Positions 1-10,427 are shown, numbered from the stretch's first letter. The stretch: DNA of 64,000 nt from Coccinella septempunctata (GCF_907165205.1 NC_058195.1:24262936-24326935), one strand, 5' to 3'. Notes: generated by a model not told the origin, from the letters alone. Made by a program: numbers and translations.

Positions 1-1898
1 GCATTTCACCACCAAACAATTATTCATTAAAAATTATACACTGATGAAGCATACCAAAATTTCATTGATTTTGAGAAAATCTATGCAGATACCTGAAAAA
101 TTCAAAATTATGACGAAAAAAACTACAAACAGAGTGTTTTGCATGAGTTAAAGTTTGAATATAGCCTCAATGAGTCCGGTCCTGTATTCGTCAACTTTTA
201 ATGTTCTGTTTTATTGAAACTTACAAACTTGAGCGGATACTGAGTTTTTAGCCGAATACAACTAAATTATTTGGAGTTATAGCTCAACGAACTCAGCTCA
301 ATGCCCTCTATTCACGGTTTTCGTTTGTCCGTTTACTTGTGAAACACCCTGTGTACTGAAAAATCGCAAAAGACTTCTCGAGCATTTAAGAAATGCCATT
401 AAATCAAGTAGTTTCTCTTGATCCGCTATGAAAAATGTCAATATCCAGTTATTATTATTATTTATATAATAATATCTTGAAAACCAAGGCACTTTTACCA
501 AACGTAAAATATATTTATCTGAACCGCCATACAGTCCTTTACCCGCAGGATCCATATTATCCATTCATTACGCCACACCCTGTATAATTATTATCATTAT
601 ATCAATGTATTGAAAATAAACAGACATGAATACGAGCCAGTTGTTTTGTGAGGTGAAGCTCCTCTTGCTTCAAACTTCTTTTAATTATTTTGACTACCAT
701 TCACGCAAGGTGATTTTTATTGAAGAATTCAACATTCTTGTAATTATCCGTTCATTTCTTCATGAGATACCCATTCCCTACCACCTTTGATTTTTCAACT
801 CAATGCTAACACTGCATCAAATGCATTTCATCTTCGGGTTGATTTTTTCGAATTCTACAACTGATGTAACGTCTTCAACCTCCAGCCAAAGAAGATCAAC
901 CGAAACTCTCCTCAAGCTACTGATCACTTGTATTTTCCATATAAATAAATAAATTTGGAATGACTTCAATCAGTTTGTATAAACGTCAATTATGTTCGTT
1001 ACATATTTTCGACTTAATATTTTCCGAAGTGATTTGACATTGTGATGAAATACGTAATTACTGAGAGTCTCACGTAGAACGGACTACTTAGCACTGATTT
1101 AAAACTCAAGAATGTTTTGACAAGCGTCTTAACCCTATATTTTTCTACCATACAGAGTGAAAGGTATCCAATTTCCATGGCCAATCCAGTGCTAAAATGA
1201 AAGTGAATGAAGTATAGAAGCTGAAAGTAAAACGTATATCTTTATTGATTCATTCGGGAAAAACATTTATATGGAGTTCCTAATGTCGTGAATATAATGC
1301 CCGAAAATTAGACTACTATTTCATACCAGAACAAATGCGGTAAAATTGTCTTTTGAGTTAATCTTATATGACACGAAAAATTTCATTTTCATGCATCATT
1401 CATTTTGGGACCTATATGGTATTAGACTCCCCTATCGGACGAAGTATAGTAGACATAAGCATATTTATTCAAAACTGTCCAAATTCATTTACACCGAGAT
1501 CACGAACCTTATCAATCAATTATCAGCGTATGAAGTTTATTAATATTAGTATCGTTCTCGAACTATTTACAGGTTTCAATATGAGTGAATGAATCGGAAG
1601 AGCAGCTGTATTCTATATATGAGAAGAATTCAAGCTGCCTTACTTTCTGTCCTCCTAAAATCTGGCAACGTTGCGGGAGGTGAGAGCGCACTACTAATAA
1701 GAAATATATGCGGAGGTAGTAAGGTCTGATTCGTTTGAAGAAACATTTTTCGATAAAAATCTTTTCCCCTCTTTAGGTACCCCTGTTATTTACCTTCCCC
1801 TCTACATATGTAAACAAAAATTATTCCAATTATATAACTCCTTCACCCGGAGGTCAGGTCGCCCAATGAACTTAACGGAGGTAACAACGCACTACGGG

Positions 1899-1901
<3 letters not shown>
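1..1901. other. Unassigned AT-rich DNA
   Basis: No protein of known family is visible on either strand. The motif acaccctgt occurs twice in the same orientation (about 344-352 and 575-583). It resembles the CAGGGTGT terminus of the mariner-type element at 27.86 kb, so this stretch may hold decayed MITE ends. The last bases before the TA array contain cgcactac, echoing a copy near 1688, so a transposon end may abut the array. All of this is weak. Confidence 0.4.

Positions 1902-1940
<39 letters not shown>
1902..1940. repeat. (TA)n microsatellite
   Basis: About 39 bp of pure TA, immediately outside the left arm of the Penelope palindrome. It is one of about 15 TA arrays in the window that sit at element ends. 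Confidence 0.95.
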
Positions 1941-1942
<2 letters not shown>

Positions 1943-2042
1943 TTTCAACATTAATAGTCTATGATTATATATTCAGTTTATTAGTTTAGGGTATAACGAC
2001 TAATTTGATGGGAGAATTTTTAAGTCAAACTCTTCATTCTAT

Positions 2043-2081
2043 GCCAAGCTTTCGAATATTTATTTTATTCTTCATCAGGGC
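2043..2081 (-). ncRNA. Hammerhead ribozyme motif, PLE left arm
   Basis: Mirror image of the motif at 3170-3208. The same CUGAUGA and GAAA cores and stems are present on the minus strand. PLEs are known to carry such type I hammerheads. Activity is not shown. Confidence 0.7.
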
Positions 2082-2303
2082 TTCTGAAATACAAACATAT
2101 ACATAAATTTCACAATTCATTTTTGTTTCCTTTCCAAACTCACTGAATATGAGGTTATATAATATAGGAGTTCTCCAAAGCTTCAAACATTTGGTCTTTA
2201 AACATAAAATCAATTTTACTGGACATCACCGAGTTACCGAACAAATATTTTTTGATTATTTACTTATTGTGTCAATTTAGTATTTCTATATGACACTTGA
2301 CAT

Positions 2304-2625
2304 CTAACCATCGACTGGACCATCGAAAAATATGGAGTTTCTTTCTGATTGTTCTAACAGGTACTTATATATGATACTTAATTTGTTTGTGTCTGTTTTT
2401 TTATTGATGGCATTTCCTTGTTTATTTATCTCTATCATTTCTAATATAATTCTTTTTTGGTAATTTTTTTCTATCCTCAATACTTTCACATCCTGGAAAT
2501 TAATTTCGTGATTTGAATTGAAAGCATGTGTTGCTAACGCACATCTCTCATGATGTTTTGTTATATCTGATTTATGTAACGCTAGCCTGCTTTTCAACCA
2601 CTGAGATGTTTGTCCGAGGAAGATA
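2304..2625 (-). pseudogene. PLE GIY-YIG nuclease C-terminus, left arm
   Basis: This minus-strand fragment encodes about 107 residues from the C-terminal nuclease of a Penelope-like element, starting at YIFLGQTSQWLKSR. The LGQTSQWLKSR core with spaced Cys/His residues and the ILEMIEINK tail matches the GIY-YIG region of the fuller PLEs at 44-50 kb. The reverse transcriptase domain and the first GIY half are missing, so it cannot be active. The open frame continues across the axis only because it reads the opposite arm in antisense. Family assignment is secure. Confidence 0.85.
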
Positions 2626-2947
2626 TATCTTCCTCGGACAAACATCTCAGTGGTTGAAAAGCAGGCTAGCGTTACATAAATCAGATATAACAAAACATCA
2701 TGAGAGATGTGCGTTAGCAACACATGCTTTCAATTCAAATCACGAAATTAATTTCCAGGATGTGAAAGTATTGAGGATAGAAAAAAATTACCAAAAAAGA
2801 ATTATATTAGAAATGATAGAGATAAATAAACAAGGAAATGCCATCAATAAAAAAACAGACACAAACAAATTAAGTATCATATATAAGTACCTGTTAGAAC
2901 AATCAGAAAGAAACTCCATATTTTTCGATGGTCCAGTCGATGGTTAG
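2626..2947 (+). pseudogene. PLE GIY-YIG nuclease C-terminus, right arm
   Basis: This is the mirror copy of the left-arm fragment and encodes exactly the same residues. It runs from the palindrome axis to a TAG at 2945-2947. It holds the second half of the GIY-YIG domain and the C-terminal Lys-rich tail, but no reverse transcriptase. The lack of any substitution between arms implies a very recent origin or an assembly duplicate. Confidence 0.85.
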
Positions 2948-3169
2948 ATGTCAAGTGTCATATAGAAATACTAAATTGACACAATAAGTAAATAATCAAA
3001 AAATATTTGTTCGGTAACTCGGTGATGTCCAGTAAAATTGATTTTATGTTTAAAGACCAAATGTTTGAAGCTTTGGAGAACTCCTATATTATATAACCTC
3101 ATATTCAGTGAGTTTGGAAAGGAAACAAAAATGAATTGTGAAATTTATGTATATGTTTGTATTTCAGAA

Positions 3170-3208
3170 GCCCTGATGAAGAATAAAATAAATATTCGAA
3201 AGCTTGGC
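3170..3208 (+). ncRNA. Hammerhead ribozyme motif, PLE right arm
   Basis: Core CUGAUGA lies at 3173-3179 and GAAA at 3198-3201. Stem II pairs GAATA (3181-3185) with TATTC (3193-3197), with one extra A before it. Stem III is a 2-bp palindrome (A-G-C-U after GAA). Stem I pairs GCC (3170-3172) with GGC (3206-3208). The predicted cleavage point is before the GGC. The minimal palindromic stem III fits the dimer-active hammerheads described for PLEs. Confidence 0.75.
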
Positions 3209-3275
3209 ATAGAATGAAGAGTTTGACTTAAAAATTCTCCCATCAAATTAGTCGTTATACCCTAAACTAATAAAC

Positions 3276-3280
<5 letters not shown>

Positions 3281-3309
<29 letters not shown>
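3281..3309. repeat. (TA)n microsatellite
   Basis: A TA run shared as the boundary between the PLE right-arm 3' end and the truncated 3' side of R4-like copy A. Confidence 0.95.
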
Positions 3310-3314
<5 letters not shown>

Positions 3315-4922
3315 AAGTAACCTGCCTTCGGTCTCAGGAAAGAGATAGCCCGCTTTCATGTAAGTCAATGATTCTGCCTTATTTACGTTATTGTTTTCTA
3401 GATTGTTGGGGTATCTACCATGCAGAGCTTTAGCCTTCCATTCTTCCCGAAAACTTTGCTGAGTGCGGACCGGCGGAGCGAATCCTGAGTCCGAGAGCCG
3501 CAACGGAGAGCATCCCACATCGATCGCCCGAAGGGTCCTGAAGTAAGGTGAGTTCTGCTGCATAAAATATTCCCTCAATCTTATTACGGTCTTATTGTGA
3601 GCTGTTTCTAAATTAACCAATCCTCTTCCGCCCAGGTGTCTTTGGAGGTAGAGTCTAGCCACGGAGGAGTGTGGGTGATGTACACCGTATTTCGTCAAGA
3701 TGGTTCGAATTTTTGTATCCAAGGCTTGCAACTCCGTAGTCGACCAGGTGAGTACTCCGAAAGTGTATGTCATTATCGGCATAGCCCACGTATTCAAAGC
3801 CAGAAACAGTGATCTTGAATTGAGTTTGGACCTAAGCAACTGACCCACACGCCACAATAGTTTTTTGGTAAAGGCTTCTTTCATTTCAGCATTCTTAATT
3901 TCTAAGGCCTGTTGTATGCCCAAATATTTATATGTCTCATCTTTGTCCAGAGTCTGAATGGCGTCCTGATCAAGGAAGCTAGAATCACTCTCACTGATTT
4001 TTCCCCTTTTCACAGTAAGCCTTGCGCATTTATCTAGACCCATTTGCATTCTTATGGCCTCACTGAATGTAGCTACGATCTGTATCTGTTTTGCCAGTTC
4101 TTCATCATTAGATGCATATAACTTAAGGTCATCGATATAAAGCTGATGGGTTATTTTAATTTTTTTAATTCTATCTAGAATATATCCGTATTTTTGGTTG
4201 TTAATCAGTGCACTTAGGGGGTTCAATGCCAAGCAGAACCATAGAGGACTCAGTGTATCCCCCTGAAACAGTCCCCGTTTTATCTCGATGTCAGCCGTCT
4301 TCAGCACACCCGCTTCAGATCTCAGCACAAGCGAAGTGTGCCATCCGCTCATAAGATGTTTTAGGAGGTTTATTATCGAGTCACATATTCCGTACATGCT
4401 CAAAACTTTGAGCAACCACGAGTGGGGCACAGAATCGAACGCTTTTCTATAGTCTATCCATGCCACCGAGATGTTTCGTAGTTTTTTCCTTGCGTGTTTG
4501 GTAATAATTAGATCCGATATCAGGAGCTCCTTCGCGCCCATAGTTTTGGATTTGCATCCGTTCTGTTCTTTAGCTAGAATGTTATTGGTTCTCAGGTAGT
4601 TGTTGATATGTCGCGTTAGCACTCCAGTTAGTAGTTTAGTTAGTTTATAAATTGTTGGCAAACATGTTACTGGCCTGTAGTTTGCTGGATTCTCTGACTC
4701 GGATCCCTTTGGTAGCATGTATGTTATTCCGCCAGTCATGTAAGTGGGGACCAGCTCAGGTTTCTCCAAACATTTTTGAAACAGGCGAGCTAGGGAAGAG
4801 TGAACTGACCCAAAATGTTTCCACCAGAAGTTATGGATGTTGTTAACTCCTGGTGCGGCCCAGTTATTCGCGGATTTCAAGACCCACTGTACGTCTGTTA
4901 CATCTATATGTACCTCACTCAT
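3310..4922 (-). pseudogene. R4-like ORF2 (reverse transcriptase), copy A, C-terminus lost
   Basis: Encodes the reverse transcriptase of an R4/Dong-type LINE. Visible motifs are the start of RT (ANNWAAPG), [29 protein letters not shown] with the first catalytic Asp, GLFQGDTLSPLWF, and LYIDDLKLYA carrying the YIDD catalytic pair near 4127-4140. A thumb segment with HHPHSSVARLYL follows. The CCHC knuckle and RPD...D nuclease present in copy B are missing because the reading frame runs into (TA)n. I chose ATG at 4922 because it aligns with the internal ATG of copy B and overlaps the ORF1 stop as ATGA. The open frame itself reaches further upstream from a GTG at 4949. Confidence 0.85.
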
Positions 4923-6118
4923 AATACTTTTCCCTGATTGATCCTCCACGTCAGCCAGTCAGCACCCTCATCGGGACTGACCTCCTCGCTCCATATCTTA
5001 CTCCAAAAGGCCTCCATATTTCCACATCCCGGTGGTGGGCCATCAGGCTTCAGCCCCCCCTCCAAGTTACGAAAAAATTCCTTTTGATTCGCATAATACA
5101 GACGGTTGTTTCTATACCTCTTAGTCCTGTCATTATAACGCCGCAATCTAGCCCCTAATGCTTTTATTTTTTGTTTAAGGTTGTCTGCTGCTAACCTGAT
5201 CTTATTATGGAAATCGCCCGCACCAAGCCTTAGCTTATACTCTTTTGCTATGATCTTCATTGATTTCATTACTCTCCTGGACGGTTGCTGTGTGGAAAGG
5301 TAAGTATGAATGCTACCAAGTTTACTTCTATATGTAATGATCTTTTTTTCTAGGCGTGTCTTCCATGGCGGATCACCAGAAGGCCTCCTCATCTCAACCG
5401 GCGATTCCGTCTTACCCTGGAGTTCAGCAACAGTTATGGCCCCCGCGTAAACCATATCCACAAATTGTAGAAGAGAGTGGTCCCTGTCAATGATCCTTGA
5501 CAGTATCTTGTCGAGCGCACTCATATCTTCTTTGAGCTTTCTGCAGTGACTGAGTCTCGGAATTTTTGGCCTAATTTTTGGATCCATTCCTCTGAACTTC
5601 AACAGGTTCCTGTTCAACGCTGCAAAAATGTGAGCCTGTGAGCCCACTCCTTTGCCCCGGATATTCTCGTCCTCAGTTGGCAGTTCAACATTTTCATGAG
5701 GAACTATTTCAACAATGGTTTCGTCACTCTCATTTCCAAGAATTATGTCTGGCCAACAGCTGTTCTCTATCATACTCAACTCTGTCCGGGGTATCTTTTC
5801 TTCATTCAATATCCAGCGAACTCTATTTGCTATATGCTTGTCATATGTGCGTCTATCCGGTCTCATGTCATTCCAAATCTCATTTAAGGTACGCATATAG
5901 TTTATTCCTCTTCCGCCCGCTAACTTCATCGCTATATAGTGTGCGCGAATAGCCGTAGAATTATCCTCATGTGTCCAGCGCATACGCCTGTCCTGGTGCA
6001 GTTGTTGTTGCTGGGAAGTGGTGGGCCGATCTATTGATACAGCCAAACCACCTTCACCTTCACTTAGTTGTGCAGGACGTGGCCTTACGGTTCCAGAGCG
6101 GAGGTAGGCGCCGCTCAC
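4919..6118 (-). CDS. R4-like ORF1 (Myb-like N-terminal protein), copy A
   Basis: About 400 residues upstream of the RT. Near residue 45 is a Myb-like stretch (RRMRWTHEDNSTAIRAHYI) with a paired Trp (VRWILNEE) further on. Such N-terminal Myb motifs bind DNA in R2/R4-group LINEs. The C-terminal half is basic and helical ([21 protein letters not shown]) and is matched in copy B. It ends at TGA 4921-4919, overlapping the ORF2 ATG by four bases, with ORF2 in the -1 frame. The open frame extends from about 6220 and has no ATG at its beginning; the coordinate given starts at a GTG. Non-AUG initiation, or initiation at the ATG of MRWTHED, are both possible. Confidence 0.75.
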   Translation of the reverse strand: MSGAYLRSGTVRPRPAQLSEGEGGLAVSIDRPTTSQQQQLHQDRRMRWTHEDNSTAIRAHYIAMKLAGGRGINYMRTLNEIWNDMRPDRRTYDKHIANRVRWILNEEKIPRTELSMIENSCWPDIILGNESDETIVEIVPHENVELPTEDENIRGKGVGSQAHIFAALNRNLLKFRGMDPKIRPKIPRLSHCRKLKEDMSALDKILSRIIDRDHSLLQFVDMVYAGAITVAELQGKTESPVEMRRPSGDPPWKTRLEKKIITYRSKLGSIHTYLSTQQPSRRVMKSMKIIAKEYKLRLGAGDFHNKIRLAADNLKQKIKALGARLRRYNDRTKRYRNNRLYYANQKEFFRNLEGGLKPDGPPPGCGNMEAFWSKIWSEEVSPDEGADWLTWRINQGKVL

Positions 6119-6312
6119 CCCACCTGATCCTCCGCCGAGCTGATCCTCTGGACGGTTCCGAAGGGAGCCAGCCCGCAGCTCCCTACCGCCCTGAGAATTA
6201 TTTTGACTTGCGAGAGCAAATTAACTTGCACACCAGAACCAGGTTGCTAACCTAGAACGATGGTTGACTAGGGTCCGCGGGGGCGTCACTCCCCGATAGC
6301 CTTTCGACCACC

Positions 6313-6354
6313 TTCATATTACCCGAAGAATCGGTGATTAAAAAAAAAAAAATT

Positions 6355-6358
<4 letters not shown>
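6313..6358 (+). mobile_element. 46-bp R4-like 3' UTR stub in plus orientation
   Basis: Carries catattacccgaagaatcg plus an A-tract, identical to the 3' UTR of copy B but on the opposite strand to copy A. It is fused to the 5' end of copy A at 6312 and ends in (TA)n at 6359. It is an extremely 5'-truncated copy. Confidence 0.85.

Positions 6359-6394
<36 letters not shown>
6359..6394. repeat. (TA)n microsatellite
   Basis: A TA run separating two plus-strand R4-like 3' UTR stubs. Confidence 0.95.
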
Positions 6395-6396
<2 letters not shown>

Positions 6397-6468
6397 GTGC
6401 CTTGACGATACGTCCGGCAGGTGTTTCATATTACCCGAAGAATCGGTGATTAAAAAAAAAAAATAATT

Positions 6469-6475
<7 letters not shown>
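6395..6475 (+). mobile_element. 80-bp R4-like 3' UTR stub in plus orientation
   Basis: Starts at gtgccttgacgatacgtccg and ends with an A-tract and taatttatttta before a TA run. It is the exact inverse of the copy B 3' UTR at 6640-6710. This stub and copy B therefore lie tail-to-tail across TA-rich DNA. Confidence 0.85.
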
Positions 6476-6530
<55 letters not shown>

Positions 6531-6559
6531 AATATAAATATATATAAAAAAAAATAATT

Positions 6560-6631
<72 letters not shown>
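6476..6631. repeat. TA arrays with an embedded A-tract unit
   Basis: Two TA runs (about 6476-6525 and 6566-6630) flank a repeat of the element tail (A-tract plus taatttatttta, about 6546-6565). A third short tail suggests repeated insertion, or slippage, within one TA array. Confidence 0.9.
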
Positions 6632-6635
<4 letters not shown>

Positions 6636-6718
6636 AATTATTTTTTTTTTTTAATCACCGATTCTTCGGGTAATATGAAACACCTGCCGGACGTATCGTC
6701 AAGGCACGCGTCCTTCTG

Positions 6719-8977
6719 CTACGGACCTTGCAAGAATTTTCTGACTATTCGGGCAGTCTGAAGAAGGACCTGCTTCTGGGCATGCGATATTATCTTATTG
6801 TCCAGTCCTAGTCGCTCGGTATTCTCGATGAGATGTCTCTCCACCAGTCCATTTACAGATATAATCAATGGGAGTATACTGACAGCCTTCAACTTGTGGA
6901 GCTCCTTCAGCTGGAATGCCAGGTCTCCATATTTGCTGAGTTTCTCGGTATATGCTCTAGTGACGTTCTCGTCTGCCGGTATAGTGACATCCAACAGTAT
7001 GCAAGTTCCCCCACTCTTATCAAACAGCGCCATATCCGGACGATTATGAGCCACCCCCAGGTCAGTTATCATGACAGCATCCCAGTATAACTTGTATCGG
7101 TGGTCTTCCAACAGAGTCTGAGGCTGGTTTAGGTAATGCTCAACCTCATTTTGAAGCAACCACAATCTTAATGCCATCTGTTGGTGATACAATCTAGCCA
7201 TCGAGTTGTGTCTCTCGAGGTAATCTCGAGGTGCCATAATTGAGCATGAAGATGTTATATGCTGTATCGTTTCTGGAGCTTGAGAACATTTTCTACATTG
7301 GTCGGTTGGCATATCTTTCTTAGCAATATGCTTTAGGTACATTCTCGTCGGCATGACCTGGTCCTGGATTGCAATTAGTCTACCCTTTGTTTCCGGGTAG
7401 AGATATCCTACACGTAAGTAGTTCAGTGATTGCTGTTTATTAATTGCATTACTTTCCAGATGACTGGGGTACCTGCCATGTAGAGCCTTCGATCTCCATT
7501 CTTCTCTCAGCTCTTCAGTTGTTTTTATGGTTGTCCTGTATTCCCGATGAGCCAGGTCAAGTGCGGAGACCTTGTCATCAGCCTCGCATATTGCCCGGGC
7601 GAGTGGTGAGTTGCATCTATAGAAATACGACCTGAGGTTCTCAATGCTCTTGTTATGCGTGTCCTCGATGTTGAGCAAACCTCTTCCTCCTTGTTGTCGT
7701 GGGAGGTAGAGTCGGATCACCGACGAATGTGGGTGGTGCATCCCACATCTAGTGAGAGCAGATCTTACCGCTCTGTCCAGTTCGCGGAGTTCAGTCACCG
7801 ACCAGGTTAGCACCCCGAAAGAATATGCTATACATGGCATTGCCCATATGTTTATTGCAGTGAAGAGGGATTTAGAGTTGAGCTTCGATCTCGTTAGAAG
7901 ATTCAATCTTGTGAGCAATTTTTGTTTAAAGGATTGCTTCATCTCAGAAGTTTCTATTTCTAGTGCCTGCCTGATTCCTAAATATCTGTATGTTTCGGCA
8001 TTCTTCAAATTCGGTATGGTGAGATTGGACATGAGGGTAGTTTGATGTTCTATGTTCTGTATTTTTCCCCTTCTCACCTCCAGAACTGCGCACTCATCAG
8101 TTCCCAATCGCATGCCTATTGAATCACTGAATGCGGCAACTATCTCTAACATTCCTCTTAGCTCACCCTGGTTTGCAGCATACAATTTCAGGTCGTCCAT
8201 ATAAAGATGGTGAGTGATATTTATTTTTCTATTTTTGTCCACGACGTACCCATATTTGGTGTTATTCAATAACATGCTTAGCGGATTGAGTGCGAGGCAG
8301 AACCACACAGGGCTGAGGCTGTCACCTTGAAACATTCCGCGCCAAATATTAACTGGCTTTGACTCTTCTACTCGATCTCCCCTCCTCACAATCAGTTTTG
8401 TCTTCCAGGTCTTCATAAGACTTTTAAGAATATTGATGATATTATCAGCCACTCCATGCATCCTCAAAGCTTCCAGGAGCCACGAATGTGGAACCGAATC
8501 AAACGCTTTCTGATAGTCCACCCACGCTATAGATATATTCCTGAGTTTTCTTCGTGCCTGCCTGGTAATGATATAATCAGAAATGAGGAGCTCCTTACAC
8601 CCTTTTGTCTGCATGCGGCATCCATTCTGTTCTGGGGCCATCAGTCCATGTCTTCTGAGGTGTTTATTGATATGCCTAGTTAGGACGGCGGTGAAGAGTT
8701 TGTACACAGTTGGGAGGCAGGTGATAGGGCGATAGTTCTTAGGATTGGTGAGGTCACCCTCCTTGGCTATGAGGTAAGTTATGCCCATAGTAAAAAACTC
8801 CGGGATTACGGAGGTATTGGAGAGGGCGTTCTGGAAGAATTCCATCAGTGGTTGATGAACAGGAGTAAAATGTTTCCACCAATAGTTCTGAATTTTATCG
8901 CCACCTGGCGATGTCCAGTTGTTTGCTTTTTTTAGAACTTCTACTATATCAGTCAACTCAATGTCTATGTTCTCCAT
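6719..8977 (-). CDS. R4-like ORF2: RT plus restriction-like endonuclease, copy B
   Basis: An intact open frame of about 752 residues from the aligned ATG at 8977; it can be read from an earlier ATG at 9013. Order of motifs: RT start (ANNWTSPG), [29 protein letters not shown] (catalytic Asp), [23 protein letters not shown] (YMDD near 8193-8205), a thumb with [12 protein letters not shown], then a CX2CX8HX4C knuckle (CRKC...H...C, about 7245-7300). Next is the nuclease signature RPD followed after about 14 residues by D (about 6985-7042) and [12 protein letters not shown]. This is the standard layout of target-primed R4/R2-group LINEs: the nuclease nicks DNA and the RT copies element RNA from the nick. 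All catalytic residues I can check are present. Confidence 0.92.
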   Translation of the reverse strand: MENIDIELTDIVEVLKKANNWTSPGGDKIQNYWWKHFTPVHQPLMEFFQNALSNTSVIPEFFTMGITYLIAKEGDLTNPKNYRPITCLPTVYKLFTAVLTRHINKHLRRHGLMAPEQNGCRMQTKGCKELLISDYIITRQARRKLRNISIAWVDYQKAFDSVPHSWLLEALRMHGVADNIINILKSLMKTWKTKLIVRRGDRVEESKPVNIWRGMFQGDSLSPVWFCLALNPLSMLLNNTKYGYVVDKNRKINITHHLYMDDLKLYAANQGELRGMLEIVAAFSDSIGMRLGTDECAVLEVRRGKIQNIEHQTTLMSNLTIPNLKNAETYRYLGIRQALEIETSEMKQSFKQKLLTRLNLLTRSKLNSKSLFTAINIWAMPCIAYSFGVLTWSVTELRELDRAVRSALTRCGMHHPHSSVIRLYLPRQQGGRGLLNIEDTHNKSIENLRSYFYRCNSPLARAICEADDKVSALDLAHREYRTTIKTTEELREEWRSKALHGRYPSHLESNAINKQQSLNYLRVGYLYPETKGRLIAIQDQVMPTRMYLKHIAKKDMPTDQCRKCSQAPETIQHITSSCSIMAPRDYLERHNSMARLYHQQMALRLWLLQNEVEHYLNQPQTLLEDHRYKLYWDAVMITDLGVAHNRPDMALFDKSGGTCILLDVTIPADENVTRAYTEKLSKYGDLAFQLKELHKLKAVSILPLIISVNGLVERHLIENTERLGLDNKIISHAQKQVLLQTARIVRKFLQGP

Positions 8978-9651
8978 TGCAGTTCCCTGGATCTTAGAAC
9001 GCGCTTCATCCATCCAATAAGCCTTTCGGTCGTTGTTTTCTCCGACCAGATCTTAGTCCAGTATTGTTGTGCCTTCTTTACCTCTAGTTGTACTTCCTCT
9101 GGTTTTCCTTTATGTTCTAGATTTCTGAAAAACTGCTTCTGATTGGTAAAAAACAGCTTATTGTCCGTGCATCGCTTTCCCCTCTCATTATAGCGGCGTA
9201 TACGGCTTCCCAACGCTTTTATTTTTTGTTTCAGGTAGTCGCATGTGATGGAAACTTTCTCCTTAAAGGCAGTATCTCTTCTCTTTATGCGAAACTCTGA
9301 CGCTACTTTCCTGACCTTCTTGGTTACCTTGGTGGACGGATTTGGAGCATTCAGGTAAGTATGCATTATCCCAATCTTTTTCCTCATGTTTGTTATTTTC
9401 TTTTGCAGGCGATCTTTCCATGGGGGCACACAGGGCTGTGTTCTAATTCTCGATTGTCCGATAGAGGGCTCAATCCTCTGCCCATTTACTTCGCATATAG
9501 TGACCGCCCCAGCATAAACAACATCCACCAGTTGCTCTAAGGCATTAACATTCTCAAGGTATCTTGGAAGAGCGGAGTTAAGAAATACAATTGACTGCTC
9601 AATTCTCTTAGAGTATAATAACCTCGGTATTCTCGGCCTGCCGAACGGCAT
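8965..9651 (-). CDS. R4-like ORF1 C-terminal part, copy B
   Basis: About 228 residues equivalent to the second half of ORF1 in copy A (shared [16 protein letters not shown] versus [44 protein letters not shown]). The Myb-like N-terminus is lost at the truncation beside (TA)n. It ends at TAG 8967-8965, 13 bases downstream of the aligned ORF2 ATG at 8977. ORF2 lies in the -1 frame relative to ORF1, exactly as in copy A. Confidence 0.8.
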   Translation of the reverse strand: MPFGRPRIPRLLYSKRIEQSIVFLNSALPRYLENVNALEQLVDVVYAGAVTICEVNGQRIEPSIGQSRIRTQPCVPPWKDRLQKKITNMRKKIGIMHTYLNAPNPSTKVTKKVRKVASEFRIKRRDTAFKEKVSITCDYLKQKIKALGSRIRRYNERGKRCTDNKLFFTNQKQFFRNLEHKGKPEEVQLEVKKAQQYWTKIWSEKTTTERLIGWMKRVLRSRELQWRT

Positions 9652-9658
9652 TACGATA

Positions 9659-10427
<769 letters not shown>

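Larger units (their letters stand above)
1966..3285. repeat. Perfect 1.3-kb palindrome of two PLE 3' ends
   Basis: The two halves are reverse complements with no spacer. The axis lies between 2625 and 2626 inside the string agatatatct, and mirrored positions sum to 5251. I compared both outer flanks and the encoded proteins and saw no mismatch until the arms run into TA-rich DNA at both ends. Each arm is the 3' part of a Penelope-like element, so the 3' ends face outwards and the truncated 5' ends meet at the axis. A zero-spacer perfect palindrome can be biological (cDNA fold-back or two-sided priming) or an assembly or hairpin-read artefact. Confidence 0.95.
3310..6312 (-). mobile_element. 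R4/Dong-like retrotransposon copy A, 3'-truncated
   Basis: A minus-strand LINE of the restriction-like-endonuclease group. It keeps a GC-rich 5' leader (about 6120-6312), ORF1 and most of ORF2, but lacks its CCHC/endonuclease end and 3' UTR. At 3310 it passes directly into (TA)n just after the residues PETEGRL. At its 5' end (6312/6313) it is joined head-to-head to a 46-bp plus-strand piece of R4-like 3' UTR. Copy B at 6.6-9.65 kb is a diverged relative and supplies the missing domains for comparison. R4-clade elements such as Dong are known to target simple repeats. Confidence 0.85.
6632..9655 (-). mobile_element. R4/Dong-like retrotransposon copy B, 5'-truncated
   Basis: Minus-strand R4-like LINE with its complete 3' side: ORF2 with RT, CCHC knuckle and restriction-like endonuclease, a 3' UTR of about 75 bp, an A-tract, then (TA)n. 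The 5' side is lost part-way through ORF1 and abuts a 180-bp (TA)n. TA on both sides agrees with insertion into a TA microsatellite. Confidence 0.9.

Noticed and set aside
298..564. 88-residue minus-strand open frame
   Set aside because: No family resemblance, Asn run from an ATT repeat, and MITE-like acaccctgt motifs at both sides suggest non-coding repeat.
6240..6312. Possible HDV-like ribozyme at the 5' end of R4-like copy A
   Set aside because: The GC-rich leader begins with GG on the minus strand, but I could not fold the nested P1-P4 pairing expected for R2-type ribozymes.
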